A stretch of DNA of 64,000 bases. Source: Cercis canadensis (Eukaryota; Streptophyta; Magnoliopsida; Fabales; Fabaceae). The position numbers and the translations under genes are program-made. This document shows positions 9,978 through 21,606 of the stretch, one piece after another. Numbering within the stretch: the first letter of the stretch is position 1; every line of letters starts with the position of its first letter. The notes beneath the pieces were generated by a model that made no database searches, was not told the origin of the DNA, and saw nothing but the letters and a program-made list of their open reading frames with translations. The stretch is taken from positions 213,290-277,289 of the forward strand of contig QAOA01008740.1 in the NCBI GenBank assembly GCA_003255065.1, given 5' to 3'.

Positions 9978-12436
9978 ATGTGCAGCATCTTTGGCCCAAT
10001 TATGGACAATTACCAAGGTGATTTAACTGACATAATCCGAGCCAGTGGAGGAGCATATGGTGGCGGCAGCAGCAGCAGCAGCTGTAGCACAGTTACTTCA
10101 TCAATATCTGAAGCTTATAATACCCTTTCTGATCACTGGCACTTCTCCAATTCTGATCCCATGAATTTCACTTCTGTCATGGAAGAGCCAAGAGTCAACT
10201 TTGGTGACCCATTTTCCAACATAAGAGATCCCTTTCTACATCACCTTGATATACCTGCTGCTTCTTATTTTAACACTGCTACAAATTCTGCTGAAATTAT
10301 CACTTCTTGTGGTGGTATAGAAGAATCAGCTGCTTTTGCTGGTACTACTACTACTGTTTTAGCTCACAAGGTTCTTGAAGATGACATAAGAAGAGCAGGT
10401 AACAACATATTCTCCAACATGATTCAGATCTCTCCCAATGCAAAGTTGCCCGTTTCGCCCTGTGATTCGCCGGCGATGGCCGTGAATTCGCCGAGGGTGA
10501 TTAAACCTTCTCCTGTGGTTTCAAGCAACGTGATTAATGCAAATAGCTCTAAAGATTGTTTGGTGGACACCACAGGAGTGCAGATCTCATCTCCACGGAA
10601 TCCGGGTCTTAAGCGAAGGTGAGATATTATTAATTAATATTTTGAATTAATTGCAGAGAGCAGCTTCCAAGAATTGAGTTGAATCAAATTTGGACCTCTT
10701 TTTTTTTTTTTTTTTGAATAATTTCATGTTAATTAGAATCATAAGTTTACCATAGGTTATTAATTAGATACCCTTTTACGAGCTTGAATTTCCATAAAAT
10801 CATGGTGGGGTTGAGAGGAAGTAGGGTTTGGCATAGTTAGGTACATCTTTTGTTCTCTCTTTATAGCTTTGGAAATATTTTGGTTGACTGCATATGGTCC
10901 TGAGAAGATTAATGAGTTTCAGGTCAGAAACAGTTCCTTATTGTCAAGCAAGAATAATTCTTGGTTCCTTGAGAGTTTTGCATAGGTTCTTAGTCCACCT
11001 GAAAAGTTGATCTAACTGGGTGTCTCAATAACAGTCACACACTGAGCTTTCAAGCTGTTTTCTCAAACTACTTTTTCTTCCCTAACCCACCTGAAAATTC
11101 CTATTCCTTTGATCATTTTGATAAACATCATCACTTTAGTATGCCCAAAACAATTGTCCACTGTTTCAGCAGAAAGAAAACAAGAGCTTGATCTAAATTA
11201 TATTGAACTATTTTTCAAATATTATGTATCTCTTCATCATATGCTTACAGATTTTTGTTCAAATTAAGAGTGAACTGAATTTGAAAGTCTTGTGAGTTTG
11301 TAGGAAGAGCCAAGCAAAGAAAGTGGTATGTATACCTGCACCAGCAGCTGCAAACAGCAGACCAAGTGGAGAGGTAGTCCCTTCTGATTTGTGGGCTTGG
11401 AGAAAGTACGGTCAGAAACCCATTAAAGGTTCTCCTTATCCAAGGTAAGTTAGTTTAGTATCAGAAATCAATATGATCATTCTCGATAAGATAAAGGATT
11501 TTTGGATGAAAACTATAGGGGCAACAGCGGCAAAATGTTGTCACTTTCTTTCTGACCTCTCTCTCTATCATCAATCTCTTATAGTTCTCTCACTATTTCT
11601 TTACCAGTGACAGTACCAGCCATTATTTTCAGCTTTATCTCCAAATATTGTATTCAAAAAGTTTTCTCTAGGGCATTTTTATATTATAAGATAAGAAATT
11701 CACTGTGTCGAAGTTAAGCATTTACTATTTGTAATGTTATGTAATTGTAGTTTATGAATTTGTTATCCTTCTCATTATCATTTGGTAGTAACAATGTTTT
11801 TCTTGTCCATGTCTTTTGGTAACATTCAGGGGTTATTATAGATGCAGCAGTTCAAAGGGTTGCTCTGCAAGGAAACAAGTTGAAAGGAGCAGAACAGATC
11901 CAAACATGCTAGTTATCACTTACACTTCAGAGCACAACCATCCATGGCCAACTCAAAGAAATGCTCTTGCAGGCTCAACCAGGTCTCAGCCACCCAAGAA
12001 CAATGCTGGTTCAAAGAATTCAGAGCCACAAAAGGGCAGCACAACAAAGCCAAAAGAAGAACAGCAAGAGAGCAACAGTGACAGCAATGTGTCCCCAGTT
12101 GTTGGTGAAGGCAGCAACTCAACAAGTGTAAAGGAAGAGATGGAAGACATAGAGAAGCTGCAGCTAGAGATGGATGATGGAGAATTCAATGATGGAATCG
12201 CTTACAAGCCATCTATGCTGGACCAATGCAACCAACCTGAGGATTTCTTTGCAGAGTTGGGAGAAATTGAAGTTGACCCACTAAATCTCTTGTTTACTCA
12301 AGGGTTTAATGCAGCAGCTGATCATGAGCAAAGACCAGAATCCAAGGGTTTAGATCCATTCCATCTCTTTGACTGGTCAGGAGCAGACAACAGCACCCAT
12401 AACAACTCATTTGAAGAACCAAAGAGAGGGTTATAA
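9978..12436 (+). CDS. WRKY transcription factor, group IIe (WRKY14/35-like); exons 9978-10618, 11304-11444, 11830-12436
   Basis: Joining the three exons gives 1389 nt (462 aa). Both introns (685 and 385 bp) are GT-AG, and the second splits the Arg codon of PRGYYR, the conserved intron site of this WRKY class. The N-terminus ([20 protein letters not shown]) resembles AtWRKY14/35. Features in order: serine run (31-35), six Ser-Pro sites (152-206) that could be MAP-kinase targets, a basic likely nuclear signal LKRRKSQAKK (211-220), WRKYGQK (246-252), and zinc ligands Cys266, Cys272, His296, His298 (C-X5-C-X23-H-X-H). The acidic C-terminus contains [19 protein letters not shown], a typical IIe tail. 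The protein should act in the nucleus, binding W-boxes. Group IIe members are linked to defence, senescence or development; the exact role here is unknown. No frame damage is seen. It is the only convincing intact host gene in the window. Confidence 0.95.
10619..11303 (+). other. WRKY intron 1
   Basis: The 685-bp intron starts GTGAGA and ends TTTGTAG. It joins the exon coding the N-terminal region to the short exon carrying the WRKYGQK motif. Splicing AG|G restores Arg214 and keeps the frame. It contains a poly-T tract but no ORF of note. Confidence 0.9.
11445..11829 (+). other. WRKY intron 2 (conserved intra-domain intron)
   Basis: The 385-bp intron starts GTAAGT and ends ATTCAG. It interrupts the WRKY domain between the WRKYGQK strand and the zinc-finger half, inside the Arg codon before GYYRC. 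Confidence 0.93.
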
Positions 12437-15400
12437 CAAGACCTTGAATTGAAAACCACGATTAAAGAGCTTAGTTAAACTTTCATTCTATTTTTTTGGT
12501 GGTGGAATATTATTCAAGGTCATGTTATAATCTGAGAGTAACCCTATTTCTATATTAGTTATGTTCATAATATCTCACACTGATACAACCGGCAGTATAT
12601 GAGTTCAACATCTATTTAAACTTTTTCTACTAGACTCATATTTTGTCGAATGTATCAACACAAGTTAATATGAGCTTAACTAATAATACAAATAGTTTTA
12701 GCTTGAAAATATAGTTAGAGAGAGGAGATTTGAGAGATTTCTACTTTTTGTGCCTGATATTACCTTTTTTTCTTGTTATTTACCAGAATAGTCAGGGAGA
12801 TAAATTGGGAGAGAGTAAAAAAGAAAAGAGAGTGCTGGTTGATTGGAAGCAAAACCCAATGAGTCCCACATTCCTTTCGGAATATTGGTGGATGGGACAG
12901 AAAGCTGAGGAACAGAAGGTTTCAATAGTTAAAACAAGTACATTTACTAGAGACATGACTGGAAAGCTCAGTGAGTAGATTGATGATAAAAATGGATGGG
13001 ACTAGAGACTTGCAAATTCATCTTTTGATGAAATGGGGAAAATTATTTAAAGCCTCTCCCATTGGTCATGTGGGGTTATTCTAAAAAAGAAAAAAGAACC
13101 AAACGGTGGTTTCTACCAGATTTGCTTTTGGTGAGATGAATGCTATGAAAGATGACAAAAGAATATAGGGTTAGAAAAGTATACCTTATTAATATAAAGC
13201 TTGACTTTTCTTATCAGTTTTCTTTTTCTCTAGGGATGTGTGACACGAGAGAAATATTGCATGCTTTGGTTCCTCAGCTTTCTGTTTCTTTCGTTAACCA
13301 CCAACTTGTGTTTATTTTTTAGATGATTAATATTACTTGGAACGTTTCTTAAACTAGTTACAATTTCATTGATGTGATTGTTTATTAGCAAAGAAAATGA
13401 TTATTTTCGGTCTTATCTGTTAACATCGCTATTTTCTTTGTAGAATAACAAAAATCCAGCAAACCGAGGTTGGCATTTGATCATTTTGCATGTGCATTCT
13501 CCCCTATTTGTGCATGTATTTATATATATATAGATTCCTGGATCAGTTTAAGAACTTAGTTAAATTTAGTATTGAAAAATAATTTGCGAAAGCACTTGGG
13601 TATAGAAATTTTGCAAGGATGTGATCGTACAAGGAGATAACTCAATGACTAACATATTTTGTGGATACCAAAAAAAAAAAAAAGTATTTTGTAATAGCTA
13701 AGAATCTAACGGTGTTTATTTATACTTTTATGTTTCTTTAATGGCTACGTACAATGAATATGTTGTATCTAGGAAAGTGTAACTTTTCTGGTTACAAACT
13801 GGATCTAATCATATATTTGTCGTTCAACAGAAAAGACGAAGTGTTAGTCGATAACATGTTCTTGAAGGGTCTTGATTAATTCAAATTAATTTTTTAAGCG
13901 CGTTCTTTTTTTTATTTTTTCTTTTTAATTTTTACCAAAGATGGGAGTAAATGTACGCATAATAAAATAGGAGACTTATGAGGTGTGGTTTTCCACTATT
14001 TTATTTGTGCATTACTAGAAAAAATTGTATAATTAACTCTAAAAATATTTGTTAAGTATGTACTAGGAAATTATGAATTATAATTCAATAAATAACTTAG
14101 TTTACCTGAAAATTTGTTTATCTGATTCCAGATATCATAATCAGCATATGTAATCATAGAACATTCTTGACAAAACAGAAAATGCATGTTATGTTCTAAT
14201 AAAAATATATAATATTAATTACAGGCTTTTTAATTAATCTCAATATTGGAAAGGACTTCACCTTTTTTTTTTTTTCTCCTAAACGGATATTTTGGCTTAT
14301 TTAACTTAAGCTGCGAGAGCTTTTTTCTTTATTCAATTCTTAAATTTAGTAGGAATCACTGCAAAACAAATAATAATAGTAGTAGTAGTAGGAATGTAAA
14401 GAACATGGAACTTAGGTAGATATCTCATATTTTTCATTTGGTTTATTGAAATTTGAGCTAGAACAAAGACTGCAGATAATCCATTCCTTTTCAATAAAAA
14501 CCCCTCACTTTGCTACTATGAAGCAGAATGCTTTTCCATAAACTTCACTGATCCTATTGTAATAAGATCTGAAGATGCAATACTAAACTACGAAAATATC
14601 TTTAGGATATATATTGAATATTGCTAAATTAAGGTCATTGAAATTATTGCATTTTTTTTTTTATTGCGATTCAATTTTGGATGATTTTGTTTATATGAAG
14701 AACATTTCTTACGATTTTAAAATAACATTATTTTAATGCACATATTATAACTTTTACTTTTGCTCATATTTGACAATTTTGATGCACACTTATTGATGAA
14801 AGCTTCAAAATGAGTTAAAAAATTAGAACTTATTTAGTCCAAAATAAAATTTTTTAAGGAGTCAATAGTGCTACCTCCCACTTGGTAGCATAATAATTCC
14901 CATATGTTAAATGTCTAATTTCACTACTATTCATATGATCTGCCGTTTTATCAAACTATTTATACTGTTCATAGAGATGCCCAATACAAAGTTTTATATT
15001 ATTGTTATCAGTTAAAGATAATAATCTACCACAGTTAAAAATAATAAAGAGAAAGTCTATAAATGAGATGGAACATAGACACATTATTTCATAATGGACT
15101 TTGCAGTTTTCCCTTCACTACAGGTTTGCAATGCATAATTGTTTAACTATAAATGCAATAAATTATATTATGTAGCATAACTTAAATTTAACTAATTAAG
15201 CTTCATTCCCAATACATATTCTATCACATGCCAAAATTGTTCATGGATGCAGCAAAAAAATTATAAAAAGACTTGTTACTTATTTGCTTGTCCATATGTG
15301 CGTCCATTATGTCGAGTAAAAAGTTGATGTACATGTTCATTTCAAATGCTTGTCCTAATTAGCAGAAAATATGTGTCGATTCATGGTGGAGCTGCTCTTC

Positions 15401-16028
15401 TATCTAAGTGTCACATTTTGCCGTCTACATCTTCTGACCACACATCCCTCTTAGTAATGGGACCACTTTTTTCTCAAGTTATTGCGAAATAGTGCCTAAG
15501 TCATGTCAAATCCACCAACTTTAGGAAAGGAATTTATTTTCATACTCTTACAAATGGAGTCACATCAATAGAGTAAAAATAATAGTCTTTTAACTTTATT
15601 TGTATAATAACTAGAATTGTACCAATATGTTAATAGGTGTTTGGTTTAATAATTAAAAATTTAGACTCTTCGTTCAATAATTTAAATTTGAAGCTATAAA
15701 AATTTATTAATAAGGCATATCTTCTTTAGTTCTAATGCAACTTGCCTAGTTCCTAATTTTAAGCTTACCAAAAAATAGACCTGTACCTCTATAAAATTAA
15801 GACAATTTAAATTCATTTAGACTAACTTTAAATGTTTTTTTTTCTATTAAATTCGAATTTTACAAAGTATACCAATATTCAATAGTGTGAAATTAGTTAT
15901 TGTACGATTAATGTGTAATAAGTAATTTTTTAGTTATTTTCCTTTTTTTTTAATCTTTTTTATGTTTGAGTTGGATGGTTATTTAGCTAAAATTGTCATT
16001 TTGCAGCTGAGAAAGATCGAATTTGAGA
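12437..16028. other. WRKY 3' flank and intergenic DNA, no gene seen
   Basis: The first few hundred bases probably include the WRKY 3' UTR, but no clear polyadenylation signal stands out. An 82-codon ORF at 12730-12978 starts with a hydrophobic stretch but resembles nothing I know. The rest is AT-rich with short AAT/AGT microsatellite runs near 14371. Confidence 0.55.
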
Positions 16029-16072
16029 GGGGGGGGGGGGGGGGGGGGGGGGGNGGGGGGGGGGGGGGGGGG
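16029..16072. repeat. Poly-G run interrupted by one N
   Basis: About 43 G residues surround an N at 16054 in otherwise AT-rich DNA. A homopolymer of this purity on both sides of a gap suggests two contig ends that both ran into G artefacts, or an unresolved G tract, rather than a reliable sequence. Confidence 0.8.
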
Positions 16073-19000
16073 TGGAGTCTTTAAAGTTGGAAATGGCTTC
16101 ACTGAGCAGAGGCCTATCTTTTTTTTTTTTGCTCCTAATTTGTTGATGGATAAGAGTTATTATGTTTTTGAGGAATATAGATGCAACTGGTTTTGTGGGA
16201 GGGACTGTAGTTCATGATTTTGGAAAGAAATAATGGGAGTCCTCAATTGATTACAAACATAAAAGCTTCATATGACTCTATGCATTTTTTTTGAAATGTT
16301 TTCTACTCTTAATTCCTCCTTAGCCTTTTAATGAGCAAGTTAGCCTTTTCCTTACATCAATCCTAAGATGATTTGCATATGTAACACACTCGTATGAATT
16401 TGGTTAAATATAAAATCATAATCGCGCTGATCTACATCATTGGCAGGAGCTTGATTAGATCAAAACTTTTTAACCCAAAAATATTCTTGGATATAATAAT
16501 TTGAGAAAATACAACTTATATATATTTACAATACTGCTCCATAAGTTTTACACATGACAATACTTGAATCTAACTACACACTCTTAACTTTTTGTCTTCC
16601 TTGTAGGACTTTAACTTTATACAATTCCTCATATCTTGTAAGTATTATTTCTCTAATAATTTAAGAGAAAAATATATTCTCAGTTTTTCAATTTTTTTTA
16701 AATTCTTTCCAGCAAGATAACATATATTCTTTTTCAACTGCCATACAATATTTTATTTTCATTAAATAGAGGATGTTAGACTTTTAAGTTTAGATTTTTT
16801 TTTTTGGTAAATGAAAGCCTAAGGTGATGGAAGGCTATATCATTTAGGGCATGTCACATGCATCAATGAGAACTTACAGTGGTACTTACAGATTGTTTAT
16901 CAAAAGAGCACTGCTCGTAGTAGAATTGGTACCTAAGACTTATAACCAAAGTATTTCAATATTTACCAGTTAAATCAACCTCTATTGGCTAGAATATTTA
17001 AGGAATGGAGAATGAAACCTAAAATCTCAAATTTATGAGAAACCATATAGAACAATTAATATATGTGCTGGAAGCGATTAGTTGGGTCTAATGGTAAAAA
17101 GTTTGGATAGATTGTAAAAAAATATTAAATTCAAATCTCCTTATCTTCATATAAACTAGAAATAAATTTATGTGCTGTGTTTTTTTTATGCTCAACGGGA
17201 CTGAAACAGCCCAAACAGAACAACAGAAACTACACTACAACATCTCTGGGAATAGAAACTCATTAAGTCATCCTTCAGTAAACGAGCAATAATTATTAAT
17301 TATAGTGTCATGATTAAACTTGACTTCATATAATTGGTGGCCAAATATTTGCTCCACTCATGTCATTGGGAAGGGAATAATTTGGTTTACAACTCAAAAA
17401 GAGACAACAAATATAGTTTCTTACTCGAGTAATACTGCCTACCTGGTTCTGATTTAACCCAAAGGGTCACATATGCAACATACTGTGAGCAAAAGGAGAA
17501 CTATCCTTTCTCCTCTTACGCTCATGTTGCTATACACTCTCTATACGATAGTATGAATTTTATTAAATTTACTAAAATTTAGAGTTTATAAATTTGAATC
17601 TAAAATTTTAGTAAAAAAATATTGTTAAAATATTACTTAGTCTAAAATATTTTTAAAATATATATACTCCTCACATCTAAATATTATTTCTCATTGTGTT
17701 CAATAACTTTTCTCTCTATTTATTTTTTGGCTAAAGAAAATATGTGTCAAATCATCAATTAATAATTCAGTCACTTTGTGTAGAGGAGACTAAACAAGCA
17801 ACACTAGTTTGAGAACAAGGTTAGTTTCACCTTAGTTTGAGTGCCCTTCATAGTTCTGAGGTGGGACCTCAATATGAAACTGGTGGTAGAATATAAGCAT
17901 CAATTATCCTTGAAAATATGCCAAATGACTCCTTGAGTTTGAATTCTTTTGGCACTCCAACTTGCGGCTGACTTTAGTAATCCTAAATGTGCTTTTTATT
18001 GAACTTCGAAAAGCAATAAAGCATAGCTTTCTTCTACCCTTACCGTGGTGTCAAACTCAAAGCCCGTGTGTTTGTTCATATATGTTATGTTTCAAGAAAA
18101 TCAAATCAGAACTTCAAATGGACCAAGGGACAACTTGGTATTTTATTAAAGAGGTATGAAGTTCAAATCTCACGCGGAGTAGATGGAGTAAAATTTTAGT
18201 AAAAGATAGGTTATCTCGTTTTGTTACTTCCAATAGACCAAAAAAAAAATACTTTATTTACTATTGAGTCTAAAATGAAAGAGCAAATAATGTTGTTAGT
18301 AATTATTTGAGAAAATTATTGTTTGGTTCTTCAAGTTGGTAAAAAAGACAATTTGGTTCTAAACATAAAGAAATTTTAATTTGGTTCCTCTGATACAACA
18401 TGAAATGTTTAAAATACTCTTTAGTGCTATGTAGTTATTTTGTTAACATGTGCATTTATTCTTTGACGTTTATGTAGTTATTTTATTTACAAATATAATT
18501 ATATTTTAGTGTTATGAGATAATTTTGTTAACATATATAATTATCATATTTAAAAATAAAATAAATAATCACATAATAACAAAGAATATTTTAGATATCT
18601 TCACTTATATTGGTGCCCTCTTGTGATAGGTAAACGTGGGTGATGTGTTGATATTCTGACATAAAGTGGATGACTGAATTGTAACCGATTAAATAAAAAA
18701 CTTCTAATGTTTTTGAAAAGACACCATGAATCATGATATCACTTATTCTAATAAGCCCTCCAGTTTATAACCCTTTCATTATTCATAGCTAGTTTTTTCT
18801 TCATGTATGGTACTTCTTCGACTTTACATCCAAAAGTGGTGCTTTATTGATATACTCCCTCCCATCAAAATGGGAATGACACCAAACCCAACCACACCCT
18901 AAAACCCAATTATATGGTTCTAATTAAGTTCTAACATAGACCCATTTTATTTCTCATTACATTCATATGAATCCAATTTAAAATTTGCATTAACCTGCCC

Positions 19001-19597
19001 ATCAATATCTCTCAGTAGGTGCCCTAGGTTTTTTAGTCTACGGCTGCTCAGCTCCTTCACACACTCCAAATCTGTCCCTCGATGTTTTCTAACTGGCTGC
19101 GGCCAAACTGGCTCCGGAATTCCAATCTTAATCTGTAAATTATGCTCAAATGATGGGAAAATAATTTTCAAAGATAGAAGATGAAGTATAAAACCAGTAA
19201 AACATAAGAGACAATAATCAAAGAAATTGTAGACATCGTATTTTTATATAATTCTTGAAGTTTGATTTTATATTTTTTAAAATTTCAAAATTCGTTTTTG
19301 TTGCACTTTATCCCTAGTTTTGAGGGAAAAGAAAGGGGAAATTTCTAGCCCACACCTACTTTAAAGTCCTTACTTCTTTTATGGCTCTTTTCACCTTTCC
19401 CAAAGAAAAAAAGGAAAAAGAAATTTTGGTAAGAATAAAAATGTTTCGTTAAAAAATGTGTAAAAGAAAATTGGAACTCATTTTTCTTTGGGTTGACCCA
19501 ATTATAACCAAGTCTACATGGGTTAACCCAATTTCTACTATAATTTCTCCTAATGCCCACCATTGGATTTAGCGCTTTCTACAAGAACCAGTCCTAG
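16073..19597. other. Intergenic DNA without a recognisable gene
   Basis: No ORF here has family features. A SINE-like fragment lies at 17081-17160. Around 18310-18400 the phrase 'tttggttc' recurs, a motif common in dispersed plant repeats. Near 19490-19530 there are two spaced copies of a TGGGTTRACCCA palindrome. Confidence 0.55.
17081..17160 (+). repeat. SINE-like dispersed repeat copy 3
   Basis: The segment 'gttgggtctaatggtaaaaa' followed by 'ttcaaatctccttatcttca' parallels the copies near 396 and 1901, including a B-box-like TTCAAATCT. It is a degenerate, probably tRNA-derived repeat. Confidence 0.35.
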
Positions 19598-21009
19598 TCA
19601 TCTATTCTTGGATAAGGTGGCTATTGAAGAAAAGAAGGGAGATAAATTAAGGGAAGGGATAGGGCTGCGAAAAAAAAAAAGGAAAAAAGACAACAGAGTG
19701 AAAAGAAAGCAAAAAGGAAAAGGGTGAAGAAGGGAGCAATAGGCAGTTGCAGAACTAAGAAGAGAGAAAAATAGAGAAGGGAGGGATAGGCTGCACAAGG
19801 GAAAAAAGAGAGGCCAAGAGAGAAGAAGAAAGGGAGAATTGAGGGTTTGAAGAGAAAGAACAGAACAAGGGCTTGAGGAAGAGGAGCAGCATGGAGAGTA
19901 CAAAGCCGCAAAGTAAATCAGGGTAGAGAAGAATGAGCGATAAAGAGTTAGAGAAAACAAGAGGAGACAATTTGAAAGAGTGAGAGTAAGGTATTCAAAA
20001 GAGGATTGCAAGTTCAGTCTATCAATTTCACTCACGTTTATAAACCCACTTGGAGCTCTACCGCTTGAAGCTTTTAACATACGCAAGCCAAAACCAAGCA
20101 AGTCCTAAACTCCATTGAAGCTGGGAGAAACCCCAATTGAAGATGAGCATGTGAACTATTATAAAGTTAGAAAGCTTGGCGCATTTGAAAATGCTTAAAC
20201 TTGAAAGCTTGAGGTAGAGCTAGGATGGTGAAGTTGCTTCTTGGTTTATCTTTAGAAAGAAGAAGGTAAATGGGCTAGGTCTGGATATAAGTGGAGGCAC
20301 TCAAAGCCCCACTTTGTGTTAGTGTCTAGTTGCTTGCATGTTGTGGAGTTAGGGAATATTATTTGATGTCAGCTTGACCTGGATTGTATGTTTTATTGCT
20401 TCTACTTAGCTTACTTTATCTGTTGATCATAATGAGAGTGTGTATGCTTGTTAGGGTGTTTGAATTAGTCTGCTTGCATGACCTTGATACATGCTTGCAC
20501 TTGAGAGAATATGGGCTAGGATGATCCATTTCTATTCATGAACTCTTTTTTCCTTGTCTCCATCTTTCCTTTTACTTCAATTAACAAAAAAAGAAATAAA
20601 AAATTAAGACTAAAGAGTTCTCTTTCAAAAATCTTTAAAAATGAACTACACAGACTTTAATCTCATTTAATGGGTACTTAGGCACTCGAGGGGAAGCGAG
20701 TCAAGTCCACTAGTCAAATAACTTCCCCAACCTTATTTTAATTTCTCATTTTCACAAAACAATAAAAACAAAATGCTCTATGCCTCTCTTGTTCACTTGT
20801 TTTGGCTCAATGCCACGTTCTACTATCTTTTGGCTCTATGCTACACCAGTCTACTTGTTTTTTGTTCTAGGCACTAAAGAACCCCATGTGGTCAAGTTTC
20901 TCATTTCTTTGCTCTCAAACCCCTTTTTAAGAACTGTGTGGCCTCTGATTCCTCATTGAGGATATATAAGCATCTACAATTACAAGACGAATCCAATTTT
21001 GTAAATATT
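19598..21009. other. Purine-rich tract and repeat-like DNA, no gene
   Basis: From about 19620 to 19990 the + strand is almost pure A/G, with many GAAGA and GGGAG runs; this alone generates long minus-strand ORFs rich in Ser, Leu and Phe. Similar GA-rich leaders occur in the TAT-type LTRs of this window near 53740 and 61800, so this could be part of an old LTR. Downstream sequence to 21009 is repeat-like but unassigned. Confidence 0.45.
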
Positions 21010-21310
21010 TTGTGGACTGGTTAAAGAGAGATATCCCACCAAATCACATATGCAGGTAAGGCAACAAACTTCCATTCGTGTGTTGGGTTTTATGGAGTTC
21101 TATAAGTTAATTCAGTTTTGATACAAAGATGGGTGAATTCGGATCTACTATATGAAGTAAGAAAACTTCGTTTGTCGGATTAAATAATTTTGTTTCCAAA
21201 ACGTTGAAAATATATAAGAAGAAATAGTTGTGTTTAATCAACTAATACAAAATGATTAAATAATTGAACATATAATAATATAGTATGTTAGTAGTGCAAA
21301 TAGGCGAAGC
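21010..21310 (+). repeat. Long inverted repeat, left arm (pairs with 35365-35675)
   Basis: This stretch matches the reverse complement of about 35365-35675 across roughly 300 bases with scattered differences; shared landmarks include 'ggactggttaaagaga', 'ggtaaggcaacaaacttcc' and 'tttccaaaacgttgaaa'. The arms lie about 14 kb apart and flank the decayed MULE gene, so they may be terminal inverted repeats of one old element or two copies of a dispersed repeat. Confidence 0.75.
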
Positions 21311-21378
21311 AGGCTTCTAGAGTTGTTAACAAAGGAACAACAGCCCTACCTTATGTTGGTGATCTTGTAATAATTCGA

Positions 21379-21606
21379 ATGAAAGGGAGGCGTATAGGAA
21401 GTAATTGTAGTCGTAGAGGGAAGAACATATGCAGCATTTGTAACCAAGAGGGTCACACAAAGAGGCACTGCCCTAAAGTAAATAGTGAAAGAGCTAACTT
21501 GGGTGGATATTATAGCAGTGCATCTGTTCAGACTTCACAATATGGTGATCGATTGAGTCCTGAATATAACATGGTAATTTTTGAAAAAGTTCACTTTAGT
21601 TTGTGA
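21379..21606 (+). pseudogene. Zinc-knuckle fragment of MULE/FAR1-type protein
   Basis: A 75-codon ORF includes basic residues, then CSICNQEGHTKRHC, a CCHC zinc knuckle (C-X2-C-X4-H-X4-C). This form, with ICSICNQEGHTKRHCP, is commonly found at the C-terminus of MULE transposases and FAR1-like proteins after the SWIM domain. No SWIM or transposase domain precedes it, and the ORF ends shortly after, so it is a fragment. It sits just inside the long inverted repeat arm at 21010-21310. Other CCHC proteins are possible. Confidence 0.5.

Noticed and set aside
12730-12978. 82-codon ORF with a hydrophobic start as a secreted peptide gene
   Set aside because: No known family, no promoter or intron evidence, and it lies in WRKY downstream DNA; the hydrophobic start alone is weak.
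17231-17260. CACTACAACATC as another CACTA terminus
   Set aside because: The match to the family end stops after CACTACAA and no inverted partner or subterminal repeats are seen.
19598-20101. 167-codon minus-strand ORF
   Set aside because: It is the complement of a purine-rich tract; Ser/Leu/Phe richness and overlapping ORFs in other frames show it is compositional.
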